A stretch of 64,000 bases of DNA from Oscillatoria acuminata PCC 6304 (GTDB lineage Bacteria > Cyanobacteriota > Cyanobacteriia > Cyanobacteriales > Laspinemataceae): positions 6,387,227 through 6,451,226 of the forward strand of contig NC_019693.1 in NCBI RefSeq assembly GCF_000317105.1, in the 5' to 3' direction. Position 1 is the first letter of the stretch. Each line of letters opens with the position of its first letter. A model generated the notes under the pieces. That model worked only from the letters and a program-made list of their open reading frames with translations. It was not told the origin of the DNA and did no database searches. Shown here one piece after another: positions 8,953 to 17,765 of this stretch. Made by a program: the position numbers and the translations under genes.

Positions 8953-9372
8953 GAGGGAAGCTCCAACAAGTCGGCTATAAGGTTATAAGGAGCGATGAGG
9001 TACAGGCAATAGCTTGATTGTTAGCTACATTCTTCAGCACCCGGAAATTTAGGGCAAGTTTTCTGAGTTTCTGAGTCTTAGGAAAGCTGCACCTATTTTT
9101 GTTTTAGCAAGTTCTGGAAATTTTTACATCTCTGGGGTCGTTACGGGTCCCGGGAACTAGGGTGGTAAGGGACCCACTTGGCTTCTGGGGTTGGGGCCGG
9201 TTTGGACCCGAAATGGACCGGCGTTGTGATAGGGATTGCTCTAAAAACTTGATAGAACGCTACAGAACGGGTCCCTAACGTTAAGGTTTGTTGCAAAACT
9301 AGACGTTTTGTACAAGTAATGGTAACTTTTATTGATATTGCACTTAACGTGAGTTGAGGGAAGGAGAACACT
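8953..9372. other. Non-coding gap with no supported gene
   Basis: A 420-bp divergent region between the kinase start and the small TTG-start gene. Codon structure is absent. GGGACCC-type short palindromes (near 9149, 9169 and 9270) are visible but no convincing promoter can be assigned. The strong Shine-Dalgarno of the next gene lies at its right edge. Confidence 0.5.
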
Positions 9373-9576
9373 TTGGCTAACAATCTGAATCAACACCACT
9401 CTGCTATCGTTCGTGAAGATATCAGTGAGTATGTGGCACACCTACAGCTTCACATGACTTTACAAGCGCGTAATTTAGTCCCAACGCTGACTCAAACCGC
9501 TGCTGATAGTCGAGAACAGTTGTTACAGCAAACTCAGGCTTATTTTGAAAAGCAGGTTTCGCGACAACCTCTCTAG
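9373..9576 (+). CDS. Small conserved-looking hypothetical protein, TTG start
   Basis: A 67-residue hydrophilic protein starting with TTG (MANNLNQHHSAIV...). The start is supported by GGAAGGAG ending about 7 bases upstream, and no in-frame ATG lies near the N-terminus. The sequence is helical and amphipathic (DISEYVAHLQLHMTLQARNLV), rich in Gln, with no membrane segment. I cannot name a family. The convincing ribosome-binding site and clean frame support expression. Confidence 0.55.
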   Translation: MANNLNQHHSAIVREDISEYVAHLQLHMTLQARNLVPTLTQTAADSREQLLQQTQAYFEKQVSRQPL

Positions 9577-9913
9577 CTTCAATTTTAGGCTCGTCACGGA
9601 TTTGTTGTTAAAATTTCCCTATTTTTTAACAATTGGGGCTTGACTGCTGGTGATTGTTGTCTGGTAGGGCGCGGTTGCAAGGCGATCGCCCTTTATTTTA
9701 TCAACGGGCTGACTTCCCACTTGTAACCCACCGGATTCATTCAATCATCAAAAAGATTTCCGTTTCTAGGGTAGACTCGGAAATCTTAAATTTTTCTATT
9801 CAATTCAGACCGGAATCCGATTACCCAGTTTTGGTTTCCCCTTAAAACTTTAATGCCCACGATTGACTGCATCCTCAGTTCTATCAAGTCTCATGCTTGT
9901 TAATCCTCAGGGT
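9577..9913. other. Non-coding gap between convergent small genes
   Basis: About 340 bp between two convergent genes. Open frames here lack ribosome-binding sites and recognisable sequence. A single GGCGATCGCC site is present. Nothing else is supported. Confidence 0.5.
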
Positions 9914-10141
9914 TTAAAGATGTCCGTCCATCGCAGTTCGGTTCTCCAGCCAGTCGAAGATTCGCTCAAGCTGTTCTAAGGAAACTAACCCATACTGCCA
10001 TAGAATCATCGGTAAAGGACCCAGATTTTGTTCTCCATGACGGAGGGCCATATCGATGGATGACGGCGACAGTGCCAACTCCTCTTGTAAAAATTTGACC
10101 AAATGTCCGTAATTGTTATAGAGTTTCACAACTTTTTTCAA
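9914..10141 (-). CDS. DUF2949 family protein
   Basis: A 75-residue protein with the DUF2949 signature: VKFLQEELALSPSSID, then LPMILWQYGLVSLEQLER and IFDWLE. The family is small, cytosolic and essentially cyanobacterial; its function is unknown. A second copy lies at 42523-42750 and shares FLQEELA, SI, LPM, LWQYG, QLERIFDW. The compact helix-turn-helix-like fold suggested by the spacing is inference only. Confidence 0.8.
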   Translation of the reverse strand: MKKVVKLYNNYGHLVKFLQEELALSPSSIDMALRHGEQNLGPLPMILWQYGLVSLEQLERIFDWLENRTAMDGHL

Positions 10142-11200
10142 CCTTATTGTTTTGTTATTGATTCAAATTATTCGGTGTAAATCATTAGACTACCTCTACC
10201 TCCAGGCAGGGAAGATAGCAGGTTCTCAGGTAGATTTCTTAATCCGAATTTTGATTCGCCCAGGAGTGACGGTTCTCAAGTCCTGCCTGTGGCGATGGTT
10301 CGGGCATCTGGGTTGGTAGACCCAGCTTCGGGTGCTAGATCCAGGATTTTCCCACGCTTTCGATGTAGCGCAGTATGAATGGACGGAAACCGAATTGGTA
10401 AATACTCGTTGATGCGGTTAACGGCGAGGTTCAATTCAACCGGTGACGCTGAAAATGACTCGGGGTTTTCTTTCTCTGAGCTCAATCAATCGATGTATCC
10501 ATTCCCACCGACCCTAACGGGGCTGGATGTTTACCCGCGATCGCAGCCAATGGTTTGCTTTAAGACTCAACCGCTCTGCTTCCACTGAGGGCGATCGCCC
10601 TCGTTACCTGGGTGCAGGCGAATTTTTCTCACTCCCCACTCCGACTTAAAGACGCGCTCTCGATTGACTTGACGCGAACCCCACTGGGGACGGGTTGAAG
10701 TTTGGGCAACAGCATCGTCTTTCCACCGCTTTTGGCTTAATTGGAAAAGCGGTTTAATCAAGATAGCACGCTACTTTGGTTTTGACTAGTCTCTGAGGAT
10801 AGAAAAATCTAAATTAATTATAAAGTTTTTTACCCCCGAGAGAAAAAGACAAAGGCGGGGGGTTCAAGGCTCATTTGCCGATGCCAGTAGCCATGACCCC
10901 CGGCGGTAGTAGCCCGGGTTGCAACAACAGAACTTCCGCCTATTTGGAGACAGAACGAGGACTTACCCATTATTGTAAGATCAGCCCCTACATTTAGGGG
11001 GGATGGGGAAATCCTAGGAACCCTATCTGTAGGGGCATCCAAGGGAATCACCCCTACAGAGATCAAGGGAATGCTTAAGTCGGGAATCAGTGGGTTAGCA
11101 CCGCTATAAAGCTGGATAGAGCAAGGTTTTCAGTCAGGTTTTAACCCACCGACTGCGACTAGGTTCGGGTTTAAACCGCGCCGGTTGTCGCAGAAATGCG
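10142..11200. other. Long non-coding stretch with palindromic repeats
   Basis: Just over 1 kb between the DUF2949 gene and the vWA gene. Short open frames on both strands have no ribosome-binding site, no family and poor codon structure, so none is annotated. Around 10985-11060 it contains CCCTACA / TGTAGGGG-type inverted repeats related to the GTAGGGGCGC repeats seen elsewhere. It may be degraded accessory DNA. Confidence 0.5.
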
Positions 11201-13792
11201 CTAGGCGGAAATCCGCACCCGCAGCAGTACGGTATTGGAGAGGGAGAGTCCCGATCGCCAGGTAAACAGCGATCGCCGGATAGCCTCAATCAGTTCTGGA
11301 TCATCCACAGAAGACTGCTCATCATCCAAAATCACCTGTTTCACTTGTCCGTTAGTAATCCGCAACTCCCAAACCAGTTCCCCACTCACCCCATCGGGAA
11401 GCGACACCGATTGTAAATGTTGGGTTAGCAAGGCGATCGCCTCCGGATCTAATCCCGTCACACTCACAATCTCTAACCGCTGTGGTGGCATTGGCGGTTT
11501 TGGCGCTTGAAAGGTGAGTTGAACCAATTCTGAAGGGGCTTCCAATCGACGACGGGCCTCAAATTTGGGGGCCGATGAAGATTCATTTTCTGCTTCATCG
11601 CCACTGTCAAGGTAGGATATACCGCCAAAATCATCATCCTCCTCAAAATCAGCATAAAAATCAGCATCCCCACTATCCGAGGATTCTCCCGGCATCTGCG
11701 ATCGCTTCTTGTCCATAGACTGTTGGGGCATCGAGGGCAGGGACTTAGCTTTCTGCATCCGGCGTGGCTCCTCGGGCACCTGAGTCTCTTGGTACTCTCC
11801 TGACTCATTGGCTAAATTGAAATCTAGGGACACACGCGCTGCCATCCGGCGCACCTGAAGGACTTGCGGCAACTGCGGGGGGGATGGCGCATAAACGGCA
11901 CCCATCGAACCAAAAACCCCCTCAGCATTGACGCCTTCTGGCATCTCCACCGGCACTTGCACCGAAACCGATGCCTCGGGATGCTCCACGCGCACCTCTT
12001 CGCTAACAGCAACAAAGGCTGTATATTGGCAGAGTAATTGATAGGCGATCGCCGTCTGGGTGACTGCTTCAACTCCAGACTTTCGTTCCCCACTCACCAT
12101 CTGATTCATCAACGCCTTAATCCGAGCTCGTCCCCATAATTGAGCCACTGCCGGATTTCCCCCGGACTGAAAATTCATCTCAAACCCTTGGTGATAGGGG
12201 ACTCCGCCCGCAGCAATTCCCGAAACCTGCAAGGTTCCCGAAACCGCATCCGCTTTGCGTCCAAATAAAACCAGGGGTTGTTCGGCGAACAAATCTGGTG
12301 CGATCGCCGGATAAATCACCGGAGACTCCCCCTCACCTTCCCAAGTCACCTGAATATTAGCCAACACCGGATTATTAATTTGTCGGAAGAAGCGTTCCAC
12401 CGTTTCATCTGGCGCTTCATCATGACGAATCACCCGACAAATTCCCCGTCCGAGTTCGGCCATTCGATTCAGTAAAAACCGATTCACCGAACTCCCCGCC
12501 CCAAAACTATAGAGACGGTTCCCAGATTTAAGATGGCGCTGCACCTCCGCCAGAATTTGATTTTCATTGCCGATATATCCATCGGTTAACAGCACAATAC
12601 TCCGCAATCGTCCTGGATCAGTCACCGGGAAATTCAACACGGCTTGAATGCCGCGTAACATTTCGGTTCCCCCACCCGCAGTCAATTGATTAATATAGGC
12701 AATAGCGCGGGATTGATTTTGGGGAGTATTGGGCAGAGGAACCGGAGAAAGCTGCTGAGTCGTATCGGAAAAATCGATAATACTAAAGGTATCATCCGGG
12801 TTCAATCCTTGGATAAACCGGCGCATAAGTTCTTGACATTGGCGCAACGGAGGACCCATTTGAGACCCGGATGTATCTATCAAAAAGACGACATCTTTGG
12901 GGACAATTTTTTCCGGGGCATAGTCCAGCGCCGGGATGAGATACAGGGCAAAATGTCCCCCTTGGTCATTCTGTTGAGATAACACCGTAGATTGCGTGGT
13001 TTCTGACCCCACTTGATAGCGGAGAATAAAGTCTTTATTGGGAATCGTATCACTGCCGACTAAACCCACAAGCACCCGTTGTCCATCGTGAGAAATATGC
13101 AGGTGATGAGAGGGCGATCGCACCCCTTGGATGTTCACTCCGGCATCAATTTCCACGGTCATATTGATATCATGACCCGAACGAGTTCCTGCCGGTAAAA
13201 TAGGCGCATTTAACCGCGCAGCATCGGGAACTAGATCCGTATCTTGATTTTGAGACATCGGTCCGGGTGCCGACCCTGAACCCACCGCATTTTCTCCAAT
13301 GGGAGTACCGGGAATATAGCGCGGACCTACCACCATTGGAAAGACAAGCTCATAATTTCCCCCCTCAAATTGCAGACTCGCCGAATAGCGAATAATCACA
13401 TCAATTTGCTCACCGGGTTGAATGTTAGCCAGGGATTGAGTGAAGATATTATCTCGTTCTTGTTCTAGGAGTCCAGCGGTGCGTCCCTGTTGTTTGGCTT
13501 GCTGGTAAATTTGTTTTGCTTCTTCTCGTTGTTTGATGTGACCTTTGATAGTGCGGCTGCCAATTTTAATCAACATCTCATCCACCGCCGCCTCATCGGG
13601 CAACGGGAAAATATAGACCGCTTCTAAAGTCGTAGTAAAGGGATTTTCAAACGTTTGGGTCACTTCCACCCGCGACAGGTTTCCGGCAACTTGAGCGCTC
13701 ACTTCCGTATGTTTGAGGGGAAACGCAATTTGTTGGGAGTCAGGAGTTTGAACATATAAACCAGCCGGTTGGCGATCGAGTATCTGAGACAT
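11201..13792 (-). CDS. VIT domain plus von Willebrand factor A domain protein
   Basis: An 863-residue protein related to inter-alpha-trypsin-inhibitor heavy chains. The N-terminal VIT domain (~10-140) carries VEVTQTFENPF and the FPLPDEAAV motif. The vWA domain (~290-470) has a complete MIDAS start, DTSGS, preceded by KDVVFLI. A low-complexity acidic linker follows (ESSDSGDADFYADFEEDDDF) before a C-terminal ~100-residue domain ending LLRVRISA. No signal peptide or membrane anchor is visible, so location is uncertain; such proteins mediate metal-dependent protein binding. I chose the ATG at 13792 because GGAGG lies 8 bases upstream; an ATG at 13807 overlaps that site. Upstream (near 13860) the phrase GCTCAGTTTTGT is repeated in tandem. 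Confidence 0.88.
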   Translation of the reverse strand: MSQILDRQPAGLYVQTPDSQQIAFPLKHTEVSAQVAGNLSRVEVTQTFENPFTTTLEAVYIFPLPDEAAVDEMLIKIGSRTIKGHIKQREEAKQIYQQAKQQGRTAGLLEQERDNIFTQSLANIQPGEQIDVIIRYSASLQFEGGNYELVFPMVVGPRYIPGTPIGENAVGSGSAPGPMSQNQDTDLVPDAARLNAPILPAGTRSGHDINMTVEIDAGVNIQGVRSPSHHLHISHDGQRVLVGLVGSDTIPNKDFILRYQVGSETTQSTVLSQQNDQGGHFALYLIPALDYAPEKIVPKDVVFLIDTSGSQMGPPLRQCQELMRRFIQGLNPDDTFSIIDFSDTTQQLSPVPLPNTPQNQSRAIAYINQLTAGGGTEMLRGIQAVLNFPVTDPGRLRSIVLLTDGYIGNENQILAEVQRHLKSGNRLYSFGAGSSVNRFLLNRMAELGRGICRVIRHDEAPDETVERFFRQINNPVLANIQVTWEGEGESPVIYPAIAPDLFAEQPLVLFGRKADAVSGTLQVSGIAAGGVPYHQGFEMNFQSGGNPAVAQLWGRARIKALMNQMVSGERKSGVEAVTQTAIAYQLLCQYTAFVAVSEEVRVEHPEASVSVQVPVEMPEGVNAEGVFGSMGAVYAPSPPQLPQVLQVRRMAARVSLDFNLANESGEYQETQVPEEPRRMQKAKSLPSMPQQSMDKKRSQMPGESSDSGDADFYADFEEDDDFGGISYLDSGDEAENESSSAPKFEARRRLEAPSELVQLTFQAPKPPMPPQRLEIVSVTGLDPEAIALLTQHLQSVSLPDGVSGELVWELRITNGQVKQVILDDEQSSVDDPELIEAIRRSLFTWRSGLSLSNTVLLRVRISA

Positions 13793-14133
13793 AAGATTGG
13801 CCTCCATTTCTGTGCTGTCTTCACTCTAAGCCCGTTCTCCCGAGAAATCTGCTCAGTTTTGTGCTCAGTTTTGTGCTCAGTCCCCAGTTCAAGGGTAGAG
13901 GGTGGGGGCCAGCGTTGCTGTTGGCTTGTCAGGATGGTAAACTCAAACGTATTAAATTTTACCAAGTTTTAGTTTGAAGGGCAAAACTTGTCAGCCAGGG
14001 TGATGCAGAAATGAGCGAAGATGCTATAATAAGCCTTAAAATCAAAACCAGATTACAGAATAAAAATGTTGATTACCTTGAAATAACAAGCATTTCAATA
14101 AAAAAATTATCCAATTATTTGGAGGCTGATTCA

Positions 14134-15261
14134 ATGGTTCAAAAAATTGCATTATTTAATCATAAAGGGGGAGTAGGCAAGACAACCACAACCTTTAATC
14201 TGGGTTGGATGCTGGCATCAAAGGGTAAAAGAGTCATCATGGTTGATGCTGATCCACAATGTAATCTAACGATCATGGCATTAGGGGAAGAAATCGAAGA
14301 TTATGGGACGAGAATAGAAGGAGTTGATCACACTTATCCTAATATCAAAAAAGGTTTAGCACCGGCCTTTGAATCCCAGCCTAAAGCCATTAAAGCGGTA
14401 GACTGTATTCCCATCAAGGGCCAAGAGAGATTATTTTTATTACCGGGTCATGTCGGGTTTGCGGAATATGAAGCGACTCTAGGGATTGCTCAGGCACTCA
14501 GGGGGTCAATTCATTCCCTCAGAAATTTACCCGGTTCTATGACCGATTTCCTGGATAAAACAGCGGAAAAGTTTGAGGCTGATTATATTTTAATTGACAT
14601 GAGCCGTAGCTTGGGTGCAATCAATCAAAATATCCTGATGACTAGCGATTTTTTCATGGTGCCAACTACCGCTGATTTTTTTTCAGTCATGGCAATTGAC
14701 TCTCTGGCGAAAGTGTTACCGAAATGGTACGCTTGGGCTACTAGAGCGAATTCGCTGCGACTCTTGAAAGATGCGATTTATCCATTCCCCGAGGTCAAAC
14801 TTAAATTTTTAGGGATTATTATTCAAGGTTTTAGGATTCTTAATGAGAGACAAACAGGAGTATTTGAAACCTGGGCAAAAAAAATAGAGCAGGATGTTAA
14901 CTCTAAATTAGTTCCCCTATTACAAACCCATAATATGATGTTGCCAGAGCAGGAGTATGTCAATCAAGAAATTAATAGCAATTTTTGCTTAACTAAAATT
15001 TTCAATTTTAATAGCTTGATTGCCCTATCTCAAAAGCATCAAGTGCCAATTTATGAATTAACCACTCAGCAATTAGGAAAAATCGGGATGGGGCTAAAAA
15101 ATAATCAGAAAAATCAGGAGGATTTTAGGCATACCTTTTCGGATTTAGCCGATAAAATTATAGGGCTAACTTCTACGGCTTATGCAGTCGAGATATCTAA
15201 AGCAATTTCACCACTCATTCAAATCAACCTGCCGACAGTTGGCTGTAATGGATTGTTGTAG
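14134..15261 (+). CDS. Orphan ParA/Soj-like ATPase
   Basis: A 375-residue protein starting MVQKIALFNHKGGVGKTT, with a deviant Walker A motif (KGGVGKTT), a VDADPQCNLT loop and a Walker B-like DYILIDMS. A helical C-terminal part of about 120 residues follows. ParA ATPases partition plasmids, chromosomes or protein complexes. No ParB gene or parS-like array is adjacent. The frame can be extended to 14011, but GGAGG eight bases before the ATG at 14134 fixes the start. The gene is clearly more AT-rich than its neighbours, suggesting transfer. Its last 18 codons overlap the 3' end of an antitoxin gene on the other strand. An 8-bp inverted repeat (CAAGTTTT at 13963 / AAAACTTG at 13983) upstream could be an operator. 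Confidence 0.85.
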   Translation: MVQKIALFNHKGGVGKTTTTFNLGWMLASKGKRVIMVDADPQCNLTIMALGEEIEDYGTRIEGVDHTYPNIKKGLAPAFESQPKAIKAVDCIPIKGQERLFLLPGHVGFAEYEATLGIAQALRGSIHSLRNLPGSMTDFLDKTAEKFEADYILIDMSRSLGAINQNILMTSDFFMVPTTADFFSVMAIDSLAKVLPKWYAWATRANSLRLLKDAIYPFPEVKLKFLGIIIQGFRILNERQTGVFETWAKKIEQDVNSKLVPLLQTHNMMLPEQEYVNQEINSNFCLTKIFNFNSLIALSQKHQVPIYELTTQQLGKIGMGLKNNQKNQEDFRHTFSDLADKIIGLTSTAYAVEISKAISPLIQINLPTVGCNGLL

Positions 15262-15414
15262 TTCCGCTGCCTCTGAATCACTGAGAATTCCGGCAAACTT
15301 CCTAAGAGGATGTTCCCCGATCGCCTTAACTCGATGTAAAAACTCTAGGACGGTTTCTACAAGCTCATCAGGGGCCTGTTCAATTTCCTGAATCAATTGC
15401 TCACGATGGGTCAT
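15208..15414 (-). CDS. Orphan antitoxin-like small protein
   Basis: A 68-residue protein (MTHREQLIQEIEQAPDELV ... AGILSDSEAAELQ ... CRQVDLNEW). The pattern of a helical N-terminus, then 'HPLRKFAG-LSD-EA' and a 'C-VD-NEW' tail matches a common cyanobacterial antitoxin type that normally precedes a PIN toxin. No toxin frame follows; the DNA past its stop codon belongs to the convergent ParA-like gene. About 8 codons after the stop, allowing a frameshift, read like a PIN N-terminus (KIALDIS), possibly the remnant of a lost toxin. Confidence 0.65.
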   Translation of the reverse strand: MTHREQLIQEIEQAPDELVETVLEFLHRVKAIGEHPLRKFAGILSDSEAAELQQSITANCRQVDLNEW

Positions 15415-15565
15415 ACTAGAGACTCCTTTCTAAAATACCTGACATTTAACTCAGTCTTATGGTAGCAATTCACTGAGGTTGTTGCGGATCCAGGCTATTG
15501 CTCAAAAAACCTCCGATTAACTGCTGATTTGGCTCTATTTTACTGATTCTATTACAATCAAATCA

Positions 15566-16975
15566 GGTTCTCCCGTACTTAGTGTGCTAAAATATTGCTA
15601 AATAATTACTTTTAAAACTTTTATTTTTGCAAGCTTTGGCCCTAAAACTCAAGCCAGAGTTGACTTTGGGCAAATTTTAAGTTATAATAGAATAACGCAG
15701 TTTAGCCACAAAGTAAAATATTTATGCCTTCTAAAGCTCAGTGTCACAGTATGTCTCAACTATTGGATTTGGCCGGAGTCTGGGTCAAAGATTATAAAAT
15801 TCATAAAGAAATCGGCTTGGTTTTACAAATAGAATCACTACAGAAGTTGGCTGTTTGTCCCTTATGCGGGCATCAAAGTAATAAGCTTCATCAAAATCAT
15901 TGGTATTTAGTTAAAGATTTACCTTTCAGTCAACATCCTACTTACTTGAGAGTCAATCGTCGGCAATTCAAATGCCAAACCTGCCAAAAACCTTTTAGTG
16001 AATCTCTCGATTATGTTAACCCTAAAAGAAATTATACCAAAAGGTTAACTTTAAAAATTGTTGAAGAAGTGTTGGAGAGTAATATTCAAAGTGTAGCTCG
16101 ACGATATCAGGTCACTGAAGAGGAAATTCAAACGATGCTATCAGATGTCGGTTCTGAATTATTACAAGAAAAACCTGCCCCATTTCGTCGTTTGGGAATT
16201 GATGAAATTTCTCAAAGAAAAGGACAAGGCAATTATTGTGCTGTTTTAGTAGATATAGATGCAGGAAAACCTGTAGGAATTGTGGATTCTAGACGAAAAG
16301 AAGAATTGCTCAAAGTCTTGCAGGGATGGGGTTCAGAGATTTTAAACTTTATAGAAGAAGTGAGTATAGATTTGTGGATGCCCTATAAAACACTGGTGGA
16401 AGAATTGCTTCCTCATGCTCAAATAGTTGCCGATAGATTTCATTTAATGAAAGGACTCAATGAAGAGTTAGATAGTCAGAGAAAATTTGAAAAATATTTA
16501 ATAAACTCTCAAGAAAATTATCCTGAAAAGTCGGACTTGATTTCGGCAATTAACAAAAGCAAATATCCTCTTGTTAAAAACGAGAAAGATTTAACTGAAA
16601 AGCAAAATAAAAAATTAAAAGAGGTGAAATTAAAGTTTCCTCAACTCGCTATCATGCACGATTTAAAAGAAGAGTTTAGAGATATATTTGAATCAAAACA
16701 GCAAGGAACAGAGGGATTGGTTAAGTTGGTAGATTGGCTGTTTAAAGCTCAACAATCTTTTCCCACCTTTACGAAAACAGTTATTCGATGGTTTCCAGAA
16801 ATTGTCAACTATTTTGAGAATCGCACCAGTAATGGAGTGGTAGAAGGAATTAACAACAAACTGAAAGTCATTAAAAAATCTGCCTATGGTTTACCTAAGT
16901 TTGAAAATTTTAGGTTGAGAAGCCTATTAAATTGGATGTTTACTTAAGTTTTAGCATACTAAGTACGGGAGAGCC
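15566..16975 (+). mobile_element. Complete ISL3-family insertion sequence, 1410 bp
   Basis: Terminal inverted repeats of 27 bp occupy 15566-15592 and 16949-16975 and match at 25 positions (both ends begin GGYTCTCCCGTACTTAGT read inward). The element is flanked by a perfect 8-bp target duplication TCAAATCA at 15558-15565 and 16976-16983, the length typical of ISL3 elements. It carries one intact transposase gene, so it may be active. It landed in the upstream region of the first of two duplicated Uma2 genes. Confidence 0.95.
15724..16947 (+). CDS. ISL3-family DDE transposase
   Basis: The 407-residue transposase fills the element and stops 2 bp before the right inverted repeat. It has an N-terminal zinc-binding segment (CPLCGH, then CQTCQKPF), a helix-turn-helix around SNIQSVARRYQV, and the DDE core. 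The first Asp is in RRLGIDEIS, the second in EVSIDLW/VADRFH, and the Glu near NGVVEGINNKLK. No frameshift or stop interrupts it. The start used is the ATG at 15724. The gene is AT-rich relative to the host. Confidence 0.95.
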   Translation: MPSKAQCHSMSQLLDLAGVWVKDYKIHKEIGLVLQIESLQKLAVCPLCGHQSNKLHQNHWYLVKDLPFSQHPTYLRVNRRQFKCQTCQKPFSESLDYVNPKRNYTKRLTLKIVEEVLESNIQSVARRYQVTEEEIQTMLSDVGSELLQEKPAPFRRLGIDEISQRKGQGNYCAVLVDIDAGKPVGIVDSRRKEELLKVLQGWGSEILNFIEEVSIDLWMPYKTLVEELLPHAQIVADRFHLMKGLNEELDSQRKFEKYLINSQENYPEKSDLISAINKSKYPLVKNEKDLTEKQNKKLKEVKLKFPQLAIMHDLKEEFRDIFESKQQGTEGLVKLVDWLFKAQQSFPTFTKTVIRWFPEIVNYFENRTSNGVVEGINNKLKVIKKSAYGLPKFENFRLRSLLNWMFT

Positions 16976-17006
16976 TCAAATCAGAGCGGTATGAGGATGA
17001 GCTAAC

Positions 17007-17615
17007 ATGATCGCAACCCCCATAAAGTCGGAAACCGTAACCTTGCAATTACCCGGGGACCTGAACCTTCAGGTTACGCCAGAGCAATTTGTTGCGATCG
17101 CCAATGTCAACCCCGATTTAAAACTAGAACGAACTGCCACAGGAGACTTGATTGTGAATCCCCCCACTGGCGGCGAAACAGGTAAGCGGAATCTCAGCAT
17201 TAGCACTCAACTCGGGAATTGGTATGAAGCTCATCCAGAACTCGGGGAAGCCTTTGATTCCTCCACCGGATTTACCCTCCCTAATGGTGCAAACCGTTCT
17301 CCCGATGCTGCTTGGGTGAGTAGAAAACGTTGGCAAGCATTGACTCCAGCGCAACAGAAAGGGTTTGTTCCTTTATCTCCTGATTTTGTGATTGAATTGC
17401 GGTCCGAGTCGGACCGTTTGGCAACACTCCAAAGCAAGTTACAGGAGTATATTGACAATGGGACACAATTGGGATGGTTAATTGACCCGCAACAGCAACA
17501 GGTAGAAATTTATCGGGTGGGACAAGAGGTGGAAATTGTGATGAATCCTAGTCAATTATCTGGGGAAACGGCGTTACCGGGATTTGTCTTGAATTTACAA
17601 CGAGTTTGGAGTTGA
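17007..17615 (+). CDS. Uma2 family (DUF820) putative endonuclease, copy 1
   Basis: A 202-residue single-domain protein of the PD-(D/E)XK-related Uma2 family, which is strongly expanded in cyanobacteria. Core motifs: PDAAWVS (Asp), FVIELRSESD (the D/E-x-K position, here ELR rather than the more usual EVK) and LGWLIDP near the C-terminus. The arginine in place of lysine may weaken catalysis. Biological role is unsettled. It is 90% or more identical to the next gene except in residues ~60-80 (KRNLSISTQLGNWYEAH here). The ISL3 element lies 31 bp upstream of its ATG and has separated it from its original leader. Confidence 0.88.
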   Translation: MIATPIKSETVTLQLPGDLNLQVTPEQFVAIANVNPDLKLERTATGDLIVNPPTGGETGKRNLSISTQLGNWYEAHPELGEAFDSSTGFTLPNGANRSPDAAWVSRKRWQALTPAQQKGFVPLSPDFVIELRSESDRLATLQSKLQEYIDNGTQLGWLIDPQQQQVEIYRVGQEVEIVMNPSQLSGETALPGFVLNLQRVWS

Positions 17616-17765
17616 TACCCAATCCAGTTGTGGAAAACTTAACAATACTCTTCAGCCTGCGGAGGCAGGCTTCGTCTGTATAGCCCCACCCTTTAGGGTG
17701 CGGGTTAAATCTCTATTTTACTGATTCTACTACAATCAAATCACAGCGGTAGAGGATGAACCATC
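17616..17765 (+). terminator. Duplicated 3' hairpin region between Uma2 copies
   Basis: AGCCTGC-GGAG-GCAGGCT forms a 7-bp hairpin at about 17653-17670, followed by ACCCTTTAGGGT at about 17690. The equivalent region after copy 2 (18375-18484) is alike but carries a short extra insertion containing GCTCTGCTGAGCTCGTCGAA. It is probably a terminator that was copied together with the gene. Confidence 0.45.

Noticed and set aside
10276-11066. Several short open frames on both strands in the 1-kb gap
   Set aside because: They overlap each other, lack ribosome-binding sites and recognisable sequence, and include palindromic repeat DNA.
14011-14133. N-terminal extension of the ParA-like protein
   Set aside because: GGAGG precedes the internal ATG at 14134, which places the P-loop at the usual distance from the start.
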